Positions 13,501 to 23,647 of a DNA stretch of 64,000 bases are shown one piece after another. The first letter of the stretch is position 1, and every line of letters begins with the position of its first letter. This stretch comes from Mastigias papua (Eukaryota; Cnidaria; Scyphozoa; Rhizostomeae; Mastigiidae). The stretch spans positions 9,856,388 through 9,920,387 of the forward strand of contig OZ025281.1 of assembly GCA_964019165.1 (NCBI GenBank), read 5' to 3'. The position numbers and the translations under genes were made by a program. Under the pieces are notes generated by a model, which did no database searches, had not been told where the DNA came from, and worked only from the letters and a program-made list of their open reading frames with translations.

Positions 13501-14451
13501 GATCCTTCCTCGTCAATATGGCCACCACGTTAATACTGTCAATTTTCGGTTACCCTTTGGTGGTCGTATAAACGGGGCTCCACTGTATATAGTGTTTAGT
13601 CTGAGCTATTAGTATAGAATCGGAAGGCTTGGAAAAAGACTAACATGGCAGTAATCCTGCGAGGAAGCGTAATGTTATCTTGCTGAAAACATCGAAACAA
13701 TTTGCATACAGCAGTAGAAAATATATGAAATACATCGAAGGACATGACAGCAATCTTAAGTCAAACCATTTCGCACGAAAACAGCTACTGATCAAAGAGC
13801 AAAACGACGGAGCTTTCCTCAAAATTCCATATCAACCTGAGTCACTGTGAATACTCGTACTGAGAACAGGTTATATATCATTACAGACAAAAACAATGGA
13901 GAGCAAGAGAGGACAATGCCTTGGAACGAAGGACAACAGCAAAGGCTCGCGTAGGTCTAAAAGAAACTACATCTCGGAGAAAAAAATGATAATAATGAGA
14001 TCTAACCTTCGATGTAATCTATGCAATAGGTTGGATTATCGGCGAGACCGTTCCCCAAAAAGTTTTATGCACAGGGTTGTTGTTGGCGCTTGCGATCTCT
14101 GAGGCTCACTTGGTACAGTCCGAGGACCGTGATTGGTTTCACAAAAATTATCATATATCAGTCTTAGTATATAATGATTAGGCAGGAAGACCATAGATCT
14201 CCCAAACCCCCTTCAATGGAATCCATTAACATTGCTTCTCACCATCAGAAAATAATGATTCTTGTTGGGCAGCGGCCACTTTGCAAACCGCACATGCGCA
14301 TATAAACGGCGATAGGCACCTTAGGGCGCGCGTGGTATTTGCCAGTGGCAGCCAAAAGTCATCCATAACTGCGCGAGAGCAGAAATGGCCGGGTTGCACT
14401 CCATTCGGTGAGAAAAGGTTGGTATCAAAGCATTTGGAAATGATGAGGTAA
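7531..14451. other. Unannotated DNA, no gene recognised
   Basis: About 6.9 kb without recognisable coding sequence or paired terminal repeats that I could prove. The frames at 8970-9212, 10018-10203 and 13896-14102 have no recognisable motifs. A GC-richer patch lies at 14255-14420. A CAGTGGCGTAGC inverted partner ends at 8715. Small exons with long introns cannot be excluded. Confidence 0.4.
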
Positions 14452-14477
14452 ATATAATAATAATAATAATAATAATA
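14452..14477 (-). repeat. (AAT)n tail of LINE
   Basis: An ATA/AAT triplet run directly follows the LINE stop codon (minus-strand reading). Several LINE clades end in such a microsatellite rather than poly(A), so it is best read as the element's 3' terminus. Confidence 0.75.
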
Positions 14478-14496
14478 GCTATTTCGCATTAAGAAC

Positions 14497-14712
14497 TTAG
14501 AAATCCCTTTCTGCTTTAGCAGCTTCATAAATGTCTTTTACCAATGTGCTCCATCTTTTTCTGTCTTGTGCCAGTAATCTGAGATTTCTTATATCGTCTA
14601 TAGATTTAAGCTGGGTGAAATTATACTTGTTGTTGTGTGTGTAGTTCGTAAGCCTTATTATGTCATTGTGTAGTGAGTTTGGCAGTGTAGTTGTGGGTCT
14701 TCCTCTAAAGTT
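14497..14712 (-). pseudogene. LINE ORF2 C-terminal segment (3' half)
   Basis: Read on the minus strand this gives an open frame with a GRPTTTLPNSLHNDI block, an AQDRKRW block and a final AKAERDF followed by a stop. These blocks are typical of the very end of LINE polyproteins of the type that also carry a YNSGTWGLT block. The frame opens at the breakpoint near 14712 with no start codon. The preceding coding part lies inverted on the plus strand next door. There is no catalytic domain, so the segment is non-functional. Confidence 0.7.
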
Positions 14713-14741
14713 CTACTGGAAATGTATAAGAAATACTACTG

Positions 14742-15338
14742 GAAGAAAATCTAAAAGTTAACGAATCAAAAACCGAAGAAACAATTCTAGAAAGAAAGAT
14801 CAAAGTCCCATATAGATGCGAAAGAACAGAAGGAATAAATTTAAAGATCACAAAACTAGATAACGAAGAAAAATGGAGAACAGTAAAAAAGTTGGGATCA
14901 TTGTTAGGAGATATCGAAGATGTGTGTAGGAGGAAACAGTTATCAATAGCCGCTTTAAATAAGCTACAAAGTATCTGGATCAGAAAAGAGAAAATAAAAC
15001 AAGCGTTAAAAATCAAGTTATACAAGTCTTTGGTCAAGCCAGTTCTAGTATATAACTCAGGCACTTGGGGATTGACAAGAAAAGAGGAAGAAGATCTAAT
15101 CGCTTTTCATAGACAACAATTAAGACGAATATTAAACATCAAATACCCTACAATCATCAGCAACAAACAGCTCTACAAACAAACAGGTGAAGAAGTACTT
15201 TCGTTGGAAATACTGCAAAGCAGATGGAGGCTTTTTGGTCACGTACTACGTTTAAGTCCAGAAACACCGGCACAGAAAGCCATGAACTATTATTTTGAAA
15301 ATTCGAACTCAAAGGTAAATATGAAGAGAGGAATTTAG
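14742..15338 (+). pseudogene. LINE ORF2 post-RT segment (inverted 5' half)
   Basis: An open frame without interruption from about 14742 to a stop at 15336-15338 encodes the region after the RT domain of a LINE. It includes a KVNESKTE block, KIKLYKSLVKPVLVYNSGTW, an AFHRQQLRRIL block and an SRWRLFGHVLRL block. Homology stops shortly after the SNSK residues, just where the neighbouring minus-strand fragment resumes. The YADD catalytic motif would lie further upstream and is absent, so this is the truncated 5' end of the copy. Confidence 0.7.
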
Positions 15339-16037
15339 TTGCTTTTGACTTAATCAATGTGAAAGGTGGAAAAAAATTTGGAATTTCATCCTTCATTGTT
15401 GATAATGTATCTGATATATAAATATTCGTGTTGATTATATGAAAGAAGGATATAAAAATCTCTCTAATATTTGGTTGTCAGATGTGGATAGCCAGCAGAG
15501 AAGGCTGGAAATTGATATTCTTGTAGGTTCAAATTGTCAGTAGAATTTTCAAGGCCAGCAAGCTATCATAGGAGGAATAAATGAGCCAGTTGTGGTAAAC
15601 GCAAAATTAAGATAGGTAATATCTGGGCCCTAAAATGCAAGTATTTTGAATATTGCGCAAGTACCGTATATTGTATCCAAAATAATGAAATTTACTTTGC
15701 AGAAATAGATAATACTAATAGCCTAGATAAAGAACTGCAAAATCACCCAGATTTGCTAAATGAATGCAACAAAATTATCAAAAATCAAGAATTAAGTGGA
15801 ATCATAGAGAAAGTAAGCGAATTGCCAGTCGCAGAAAGAGAGCATTACATGCCAAATCAGATTGCTGTGCGGGAACAAGCCGAGACTACAAAGGTAAGAA
15901 TAGTATTTCACGTATCCTCGAAAGAAGGTAAGAGGGGCACATCTTTAAATAATTGCCTACATATAGACCCTCCATTTAACCCTCTGTTATTCGACATTTT
16001 GATTCGATTTAGAGAGCACAATGTTACATCATATTGA
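15339..16037 (+). pseudogene. BEL/Pao pol fragment (protease end and RT start)
   Basis: Translated pieces in shifting frames match BEL/Pao polyprotein. A VDSQQRRLEIDILVGS segment looks like the end of the DUF1758-type aspartic protease region. The frame 15753-16037 carries the RT start with HYMPNQIAVREQAETTKVRI, a TSLNNCL block and a LLFDILIRFR block. Stops and frame changes interrupt it, and the RT catalytic YVDD region is missing. It is an old fragment, apparently cut on its left by the neighbouring LINE. No LTR could be assigned to it. Confidence 0.7.
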
Positions 16038-16119
16038 TGCTTGATTGATGGAATACATGATGGTTTGAAGTAAACTGCTTGGTTTTTGCACTCAGGGGCG
16101 TATTGATACTTCAAGTATC

Positions 16120-16131
16120 GGGGGGGGGGGG
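16120..16131 (+). repeat. G12 homopolymer
   Basis: Twelve consecutive G residues lie between the BEL/Pao pol fragment and the next BEL/Pao leader. The surrounding GGGGCGTATTGATAC and GGGCGGC context is GC-richer than its neighbours and may be part of an unidentified repeat. Confidence 0.8.
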
Positions 16132-16431
16132 AGAGTTGGGCGGCAAAACTGTCTCCCAAATTTTTCAACACATTTTATGTTTAATTTCATTTTAAACCGA
16201 TGAACAGTTAGATATTAAGAATTATTTACGTAGAACTAGTCCCAGAATCTTTCATTACTAGTGACCAGACTTCATATACTGAGTCAGTTAATATTTTCTG
16301 TGTCTTTCTTTTAGTTCAATTCATCAATTTCATTCTTAACGGTAGGATATTATTTTGTATATTGTTATCAGTACGCTATGTATATATTTGAAGTATGACA
16401 ACTCATTTTCTTGTATAAGATCAACACAAAT

Positions 16432-16449
16432 TGGTGTCGTGACCAGAAT
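16432..16449 (+). other. Candidate tRNA primer-binding site of BEL/Pao element
   Basis: The sequence TGGTGTCGTGACC begins with TGG, as expected for pairing with the CCA end of a tRNA, and lies about 60 bases before the gag start at 16492. It partly fits the complement of a histidine-tRNA 3' end, but with several mismatches. The upstream DNA (ending AACACA) would then be the end of a 5' LTR. No second LTR copy was found, so this remains tentative. Confidence 0.35.
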
Positions 16450-16491
16450 ATGTTCATTTCACTTTTAATTCATTGCTTCTATATCGACATC

Positions 16492-17925
16492 ATGCCTCCG
16501 AAGCAGAAATCTACCACAGAAAAAATGAAACTACAACGACGCAAACTTCGACACTCATTTATGAAAATATACAACGACAAATCCTCGCATTTTGACAAGC
16601 AAAACTTTTCCCACGAAGAAATCACAAGGTTCATGTCCTAGTGTGTCTCTCTGAACAAGCACTTCAATGAATGAAAAGATATGAAGATACAGTTACGAGA
16701 GCCAGTTATTGAAGAAATAGACAACGAAGATGAGCTCAATGCCTTTTTCGATGAAGTCAATGAGGCAATATCACAAAAACATGGTAATTTGACAAGACTT
16801 GAATTTTTTATATCGAAGCACGATACTTACCCCTCTACGACATCCTCATCTCGTAAAGAACAATTATCTTCAACATCATTTTCGCATTCAAAAATTGACT
16901 GATCTAAGTCTTCTAACATTTAAGTAGGGATCTGATTGGAAGTAGGGATCTCCTAATGCCTTCCCAGGGCAGCCAAATCTACGTATTTGATCAATCAGCT
17001 TAAGGAAGAAGTACTGACCACAGTAAAGGGTCTTAATCCTCGGACCAAAAACTATGATATACTTGTCACACGCTAAAAGAGAACTTTGATCTACCAAAAA
17101 GAATTGTTCGCCAACACGTAATGAACATAACTAAGCTACCGAAACCTACATATATTGCCTATAGTTTACGCCATTTTTACAATACATTAACGTGTGAGGC
17201 TAGGTTTAAACTCCGTGTCCTGACATCAACGTATTCGCTTGTGCGCCCATTATCGTTCCATAATCGAGGAAAAGGTACCATGGAAGATTCTAAGTAGTAT
17301 ATGTGATTGCAAAAAAGATAAAAGATGCTGATTTCAATCTTGACGAGTTTATCGAGAGTTTCCAAAACTACATTTTACGTCAAGAACAAGCACATTCTTC
17401 TAATGCCCCGTCGACACAAGAGATACTGCCATCTTTAACTAACAACTGTTGCCAACTTTCTAATGAATCACATACAACACAACACTGTCCTCTATCCGAA
17501 AAACAAAGTAGAGCTCTTGAAAATAAATTATGTCTTAATTGTTTACGTTCTGGGCACTGTGTTTCTTAGTGTAACGCTGGAGGTCACAGAGCTTAATGTA
17601 AGAGCAAACATTATACTGTCAAATCCATCGAAATGCCTTTCATACCTTACAACGTAATAGCGCTTCCACTCGTGTACCCTCGATGCAGTCAAAATACACA
17701 CGTTGCCATAGCTTCAACTGAACAGTCATTAACCCCAGCCAATGCCACACCCAGGCCTTTACCGTCGTCACAGCCAACGATTGGTAACTGCGCCCCTATG
17801 CCATTTTCATCAGAGATTTTTGGAGACAGTAATGGCAAAAGCAGTGCCACCGAAACTTTATTTTTGAAAGCTGCCAAAGCTGTCTCAATATCCGCCCAAA
17901 GAAAACTCAAAGCCCGAATCTTCTT
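16492..17925 (+). pseudogene. BEL/Pao gag fragment
   Basis: The frame starting at 16492 (MPPKQKSTTEKMKLQRRKLR) and later pieces in other frames look like a BEL/Pao capsid polyprotein. After stops and frame changes there is an LTTVKGLNPRTKNYDILVTR segment. A zinc-knuckle region near 17520-17610 includes NKLCLNCLRSGHCVS, where one knuckle is cut by a stop. A proline- and threonine-rich linker follows up to about 17920. Gag would package element RNA in cytoplasmic particles. This copy is dead and ends where the LINE tail begins. Confidence 0.6.
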
Positions 17926-18019
17926 CCATAAGCAAATTATATACAGGTTATATACAGGTTATTATATCCATAAGAAAATTAAATACAAGAGAGTTCCATA
18001 AGCAAATTATATACAGGTT
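17924..18019. repeat. 26-bp direct repeat, 70-bp period, at LINE tail
   Basis: A 26-bp sequence beginning TTCCATAAGCAAATTATATA occurs identically at 17924-17949 and 17994-18019. A shorter ATATACAGGTT unit also repeats just after the first copy. CR1-like LINEs often end in short direct repeats, so this is probably the element's 3' terminal repeat. It is not a target-site duplication, because both copies lie on the same side of the element. Confidence 0.65.
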
Positions 18020-19827
18020 GTATATATGATCATGCATATGCTAGATATGATATGAGAGAGAACTAGGTAAATGCCATATTTGCTATGAGTTTTTTGAAAG
18101 CTTTCAAAGTCGGGGGACAATTTAGATTCTAAGCTGAGATAATTCCGCATTTTCGCGCCTTTAAATGAGAAGTATTTTTGGCCATTTGCAAATTTTTGCA
18201 TAGGAATTGCTAAATCAGAGTGGAAGTATTGCCTAATTCTCTCTTACTTGTATCAGAGAGTCTTGAGAACATTCCTGCAAGGTACATGGGAGCCAGATCA
18301 TTTATAGATTTGTATACCATACTCAAAGTCTTCATTTGACTAATTTCATTAACAGTGTGCCATCCAAGTTTATTAATGATAGGCTTTGCAGAAGCATCAT
18401 ATCTACTGTTACTAACTATTCTTGCAGGCCGATTTTGAAGTTTTTGTAGTTCGTTTATTGTTCTGGAGCCGTAGCTTTCCCACATGCAGGGCAACAATAT
18501 CTAAAATATGGTTCTACAAGACTTTTATACATGCTTTGTATAGTGAGAAGAGGGATATACTTTTTGGAGTATTTCAACATCCCTACTCCTCTAGAGACTT
18601 CTTTCTTGATAGTAGAGATTTGCTCCTTCCAGTTCAAGTGTTGATCAACCATTACTTCCAGGTATTTGGCCAGTTTTATCATAGAAACAGTTTCATCCCA
18701 GCATTGAAGAGAGGCTTTGCTCCCTCTACCTTTTCTATGTCATTCAGACGCTTCCTACCACGTATCATAAGACTTTGTGTCTTGGCCACATTGAGGGACA
18801 ATTTGTTTGAATTAAAGCCAAGATTTAAGGTATTCAAGGTCCTCAGTGACGCATTCATGTATTAATGGAACGGGCTTTGAAGAGAAAGAATGTTTGTATC
18901 ATCAGCGTACATGTTGACATCTGAAGCTCTTAAAGATAAATGAAGATCATTTACGTATATTATGAAAAGAAGAGGTCCTCGGCAAGAGCCCTGAGGAACT
19001 CCAGTCATAATTAATTGAAGATCTGAAAGCTACCTTTTTACCTAACAGCACTGCTTTTTATTTATTAAGTACGAGAAAAACCATCATATCTCTTTGTTTT
19101 TAACCACATTGTGCTCCATTTTCTCTAAAAGGATGTCATGATTCACCGTATCAAAAACCTTTTTTAAATCAACAAACATAACGGTTGTGTATTCACTTTT
19201 CTCCAAATTGAAATGGCATTTATTGGCACATTTTAAGATACAGGTCAGTACGGAATGTAGAGACCTGAAACTAGATTGTTGTGAGAATAAAAGTTTATTC
19301 AAATTTAGAATGCCGTGAAATTGATCATAGACCAGTTTTTCAAAAGGGTGAGATTATCTAAAGATTGAATTTTCTTCGTTTTCGATCATTTATTTACAAG
19401 TTTGTTGATAGTAAATCATGTTTCCTTCACATTACCTTCCGCTTCATGTATTTTGATTGTGAAATATGTCTTTTTTAGATTGGCATCCATCTTATGTGCT
19501 TTATTTCTTACTTGCCTATATGCGGTCATAAGGATTTCAGATTTCGATTTGGCTGCAGCAGCCTTTAGTTTCCCCCTACTCCTAAACAAATCACTCAGAC
19601 TGGAAGACAGCCGAGGGCTGTATCTTTCAGATACCCGCTGTTGCATCATGGGGCATGAGTTTCTATGATTAATGAAACCATACTAATCCAGTTTTCAACT
19701 ACTACATTCATATCTTCAGAGTAGTACAGGATACTTGATGAATCATACGCAAAGAGATCCCAGAAGACAGCTTCCCCATTGAAGTTTTTCACCTTCCGAG
19801 TATAGATTTGTTTGTATTTTCGCTCGA
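18007..19827 (-). pseudogene. LINE ORF2: reverse transcriptase and C-terminal domain
   Basis: Fragments in several frames cover the post-endonuclease linker (19416-19649), the start of RT (SSFRSLHSVLTCILK...VMFVDLKKVFDTVNHD, 19084-19302), the GVPQGSCRGPLLFIIYVNDL block near 18945-19010 and the catalytic YADD near 18905-18915. The LxWxxQIxxIxxKVS-like thumb region is at 18455-18682 and the tail reaches about 18060. The enzyme would copy LINE RNA at a nicked target. The YADD residues survive, but stops and frameshifts between the blocks make it non-functional. ORF2 continues upstream beyond the copia insertion. Confidence 0.8.
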
Positions 19828-19832
19828 TACCA
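19828..19832 (+). repeat. Copia target-site duplication (left), TACCA
   Basis: TACCA directly precedes the left LTR and is repeated at 23648-23652 after the right LTR. A 5-bp duplication is the normal length for copia integrase. Confidence 0.85.
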
Positions 19833-20024
19833 TGTTAAGAATTACTATGCGTAGCAGCAGAAAGTAACTCCATGAAAGAAATCAACATTTTTATGAGAAA
19901 CAATGTTGTCATAGGTATGAAAATAAACGTGAAACACAAACTTAAATCCCTATAGTTCGTAAAGATAATTCTGGGGTTTATGCTACGCATGCTCATTAGC
20001 ATCTTATTAAAGCGTCCTTCAACA
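19833..20024 (-). repeat. Copia 3' LTR (left)
   Basis: The 192-bp repeat runs TGTTAAG to TTCAACA on the plus strand (TGTTGAAGG to CTTAACA on the minus strand). It is closely similar to 23456-23647, with scattered substitutions that point to considerable age. Confidence 0.9.
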
Positions 20025-20033
20025 CCCTCCCTC
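20025..20033 (-). other. Copia polypurine tract
   Basis: On the minus strand GAGGGAGGG directly abuts the 3' LTR. This is the RNase H-resistant primer site used to start plus-strand DNA synthesis in LTR retrotransposons. Confidence 0.75.
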
Positions 20034-20125
20034 GCTTTTAAAGACTCAAATTAGGGATTTTGATTCCCATTGCATGTCTAAATTTTAAAATGATGTTCGA
20101 TCAAATCCTTTGGTCAATATATCTG

Positions 20126-22760
20126 CTAGCATTTTCTGAGTTGATCAGTAATTAATTTCAATCTCCTTATTGTCGTCCCTCGATCTGATAAAATGAAATC
20201 GAGTATCAATGTGCTTAGTTCTTGTATGGAAAGAAGAATTTTTGCCAAGTTTAGAGCACCTAAATTGTCCTTATTCAAATACACTGCTTTTGAAATGTTG
20301 ATTCCAACATCTCTAAGAAATCGTCTAAGCCACACTGCTTCTTGTGTTGCTAAGCTCAATGAAACATACTCTGCATCAGTAGTGGAGAGAGCAACAATGT
20401 GCTGCTTCTTACTCAACCAACTAATAGCTGCTCCTTCGTAAACAACAGATTGTCAGAGACAGACTTTCTATCATCACTGTCAGATACCCAGTCTGCATCA
20501 CAATATCCAATGGGCAAACTTTGATTACTAATAGTCTCCCTGACTCCTTGTCTATTATTGAACACAAATCCATAGGACATTGTTCCCTTAAGGTAACGTA
20601 ATACACGTTTAGCAGCAGTTAGTGCATACTTCCTCTTCTGTGATCTTTTACAATATATATTCCCAGACAGTAGTGCAACTCACCCAAATCTTTCATTTTG
20701 AAACCTCTCTTTAGATCTTCCTTTATAGTCATCATCTGGTTTTCTGATTTTGTCAAGATACTTAAATCACCCACTTAAACAGCTAAAATCACGAAAGGCT
20801 CAAGTTTTATGTAAGTACATGGGTCTGCTTCGGATTAATTAAGGCCAATATCTTTGTAATAGTCAGAAAAAACCTTGTTCCAGCACCTTGGCGACTGTTT
20901 CAATCCATAGATTGACCTTCTTAGCCTCAATATTTTGACTTCGTTTGCTGGAACAATAAAACCCTCTGACTGCTTAATGTAAATTTCCTCCTCGAGGTGT
21001 CCTTTTAGGACCGCTGTCATAACATTCATCTGGTAGACAATAAGCTCTTCTTGTACAGCAAAAACAAGAATTGTTCTAATTGACGTGAATTTAACTACAG
21101 GTGAAAAGGTATCTGTGTAATCAATCCCGTAAGCCTGCGAATAACCTTTTGCAACAAACCGTACTTTGAAACGATCAACAGTTCCATCAATCTTATGTTT
21201 AACACGGAAACTCATTTGCTTCCTATTGGTTTCCTACCTGCTGGTAGTTCCGCAAGATCTCATGTTAGCATCTCCAAAAGTGAGGAATATTCTGTATTCA
21301 TATACTGTCTGATTATCCTTCAAGCTACTTGTTGGAAGTCTGCTTTTGATATAGCAAGCTGCAGAAATGGCTTCTGCCCATACATACTTTGTAAGCTCTG
21401 GATCCACAATCATTGCTCTTGCCATCTCAAGTAATGTTCGATTCAATCTCTCAGAAACATCATCCTGTTGTGGGGAATTGGGTACTGTTCTCTGATGCGG
21501 TATTCCTCGAGATTTCAAGAAATCTTGCATCGCTTTGCTCATATACTCTCCATCATTTTCCATTCTTAAAATTTTTATCTTTTCCTCAGTTTCGTTTTCA
21601 GCAGATACCACAAAGTCTTTAAATGCATCTAATGCTTGACGTTTCTCTTTACGAAAATAAACTCATGAAACTCGAGAAAAATCATCTGTGAAGGTGATGA
21701 AATAATTATTATCACCTAGGCTCCATGGTGTAAGAGGACCGCAAATATCAGTGTGAACAAGTTGTAGTCTTTTTGTTGTCCAAGGCATTGACTTGTTGGT
21801 AAAAGGAATGCGGTTTGCTTTTGCCAGTTCACAAGGCTCACAAAGACCTCCTTCATGTTGTAATTCTGTTACTCCAATCTTAGTACCTTGGATTGCCTTG
21901 TTCTTGATAGCACTATGTATCTTGGTATTTTCAGCATGAACCCATCGTCTATGCCAGGGCTCCAAATTCTCCCTTTTGCCAGCAGATGTCATAGTAGCCT
22001 CACTGCTATTTGCCTTTGCTAATTCCTTGCAACGTAGGTAGTACAAATTGTTTTTTCTTTCTCCCATTGCCCTTAGAACTTGAGCTTTTGAGAGAATTCT
22101 GACTTTGTCAGCATCAAACAGCACATAATTTCCCTTCTTTATTACAGCAGGCAGCAAAACCAGACTAATAGTAATCCCTGGAGCATACAAAACATTTGTT
22201 AAGGCAGTGGTAAACACCTCTCTTATAGGCAATGGAAAGGACATATCAACAGACCCTGTTTCGAGAGCCCTGAGTACTCGCGAGCCACACAAATAAACAT
22301 CTTCAGGTACATCAAACTCTTTGTAATCACGAAAAACACATTTATCCCATACCATATGGGAAGAAGCACCTGAATCTATGACCCAGACCCCTGATTCCTG
22401 TGTCTTGCCTCTTTTGAATACAGCGAATGAATCTTCACACATATTCTCAGATTTGGTGCCCGCACACATGGTACTTCCTTCACTCGAATATTTAACCACA
22501 TCAAAACGTTTATTCTTGTTTTCATTCCTCTTAAGTAGACAACTCCTTGCAAAATGTCCCATTTTGTCACAAAAAAAATATTTCGACTCGTTTTCAGGCT
22601 TCTTAGCCTTTTGCTCGGTAGATCTACAGCGATGAGCTTCCTGTCGGCTTAGAATAGTTGAACCTGATCCAGTATCAAAAGGATTCTCTCTCTTCCTTTC
22701 CTCATCAAGCAAGGCCGTGCTTACAAACTTGAGATTGGGGACCTCCGCTTGTGCTTCCAA
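20126..22760 (-). pseudogene. Copia pol: protease, integrase, RT, RNase H (broken)
   Basis: The 365-residue frame 21663-22760 carries a zinc knuckle whose first cysteine is replaced (YFFCDKMGHFARSC), a protease DSGASSHM motif, the HHCC region and the first integrase aspartate (HTDICGPL). The next frame (21234-21611) holds the rest of the integrase core with SERLNRT. There the usual RSDNGGEY reads RMENDGEY, so the second catalytic aspartate is glutamate. RT starts at 20835-21215. Its YVDD equivalent at 20766-20777 reads stop-V-G-D. RNase H lies at 20126-20416. At least four breaks separate the pieces. Confidence 0.85.
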
Positions 22761-22779
22761 TGCAGTTGCTAACGTGTTA

Positions 22780-23293
22780 TAGCTTGCAGGTAACTAAGAA
22801 GTAGAGTGCATACTACTAGCTCCTCTTGTAAATGCATATCCAATTTTCTTAAATCAGCTATAATCTCCTTGTGCTTTCTCAAATGAGTTTGCGCACAACC
22901 ATTTTCATCCATTTTTAGTTCCATCAACTGCCTCAAAGTTTGCAACTTCCGAGAAGTGGTGCTCTATTCAAAATTCCCTTCCAGAGCTCTCCAGATAGCA
23001 GCTGGGTCATCCTCACTGATATCTTCAATTAAATAAAATACCTCCGATTGCACCGAAGAGTATAGAAAATTAACGGCTTTATTCCGTTTCATTCTCCATT
23101 CGGTCATTGCCCTGTATTTCCTAGAGGCAGGTGAAATGTTGGATCCATTCACAATGTCCCATAGCTCTTTCGCGCGTAGGAAGGCCTTCATCCCTTTTCT
23201 CCAAATTGCCCAATTTGAGTCCGACAGCTTCTCCAGAGTAATTTTCTCACCATCTTCAGCCATCGTGCTAATGTGAGAACAATTCACGTCCAA
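22780..23293 (-). pseudogene. Copia gag (UBN2-like), broken
   Basis: The frame 22964-23293 starts MDVNCSHISTMAEDGEKITL and contains LSDSNWAIWRKGMKAFLRA, the hallmark start of copia gag proteins. It reaches a stop after EGNFE. The family reading continues in the same region through an LRQLMELKMDENG block and joins the pol frame near 22780. Gag would form the particle that packages the RNA. The in-frame stop shows the copy is inactive. Confidence 0.8.
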
Positions 23294-23349
23294 AGATCTG
23301 ACGCAACCAGTAATTCAGGCCTGTTATAAAATTCTCTCCTTGAAAGGCG

Positions 23350-23410
23350 TACTGACGACGATCCAACAACTTACACTTCTTACACTTCTTACTGACGACG
23401 ATCCAACAAC
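23350..23410. repeat. Short direct duplication in copia leader
   Basis: TACTGACGACGATCCAACAA occurs at 23350-23369 and again at 23390-23409, a 40-bp period. It lies between the primer-binding site and gag, so it probably arose after insertion or in the parent element. It has no known role. Confidence 0.7.
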
Positions 23411-23439
23411 AACTTACTCTTACACTTCCGTCAGCGATT

Positions 23440-23453
23440 CTGGGCCCATAACC
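23440..23453 (-). other. Copia primer-binding site, half initiator-tRNA-Met type
   Basis: On the minus strand GGTTATGGGCCCAG lies 2 bases inside the 5' LTR. It is the complement of the internal anticodon-arm region of initiator methionine tRNA. Drosophila copia primes from such a tRNA half rather than from the CCA end. The 14-base match in the correct position supports the same priming mode here. Confidence 0.8.
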
Positions 23454-23455
23454 TT

Positions 23456-23647
23456 TATTAAGAATCACTACGCGTAGCGGTAGAACGTAACTCCATAAAA
23501 GAAATCAACACTTTCACGAGAAACAATGTTGTCATAGGTAAGACAGTAAACGTGAAACACAAACTTAAATCCCTATAGTTTGTAAAGATAATTCTGGGGT
23601 TTATGCTAAGCATGCTCATTAGCGTCTTATTAAAACGTCCTTCAACA
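23456..23647 (-). repeat. Copia 5' LTR (right)
   Basis: A 192-bp repeat matches 19833-20024. It carries the element's promoter by family analogy. Its outer end is followed by TACCA. Its inner end on the plus strand reads TATTAAG where the other copy has TGTTAAG, so the canonical terminal CA has been lost. Confidence 0.9.

Larger units (their letters stand above)
14452..15338 (-). mobile_element. LINE 3' end with inverted 5' half (twin-priming structure)
   Basis: The minus strand from 14712 to 14497 encodes the extreme C-terminus of a LINE and ends in a stop codon followed at once by an (ATT)n tail. The adjoining plus-strand segment 14742-15338 encodes the part of the same protein that should lie immediately upstream. 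The two halves therefore meet head to head near 14713. This is the known outcome of twin priming during LINE integration. The insertion sits beside BEL/Pao pol remains that start at about 15339. Confidence 0.75.
19833..23647 (-). mobile_element. Ty1/copia retrotransposon, complete ends, inactive
   Basis: A 3815-bp element on the minus strand has 192-bp LTRs at both ends, TACCA duplications, a primer-binding site beside the 5' (right) LTR and a polypurine tract beside the 3' (left) LTR. Gag, protease, integrase, RT and RNase H follow in copia order. LTR differences and many coding lesions show it is old and cannot move alone. At under 4 kb it is shorter than a typical 5-kb copia, mainly because parts of pol are deleted. 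It sits inside ORF2 of a LINE and is therefore younger than that LINE. Confidence 0.9.

Noticed and set aside
13896..14102. 68-codon basic frame with an RSKRNYISEKK stretch
   Set aside because: Short, no recognisable domain, no splice context that convinces, and in a region of repeats.
17924..18019. 26-bp repeats as a LINE target-site duplication
   Set aside because: Both copies lie on the same side of the LINE, so they cannot flank the insertion.
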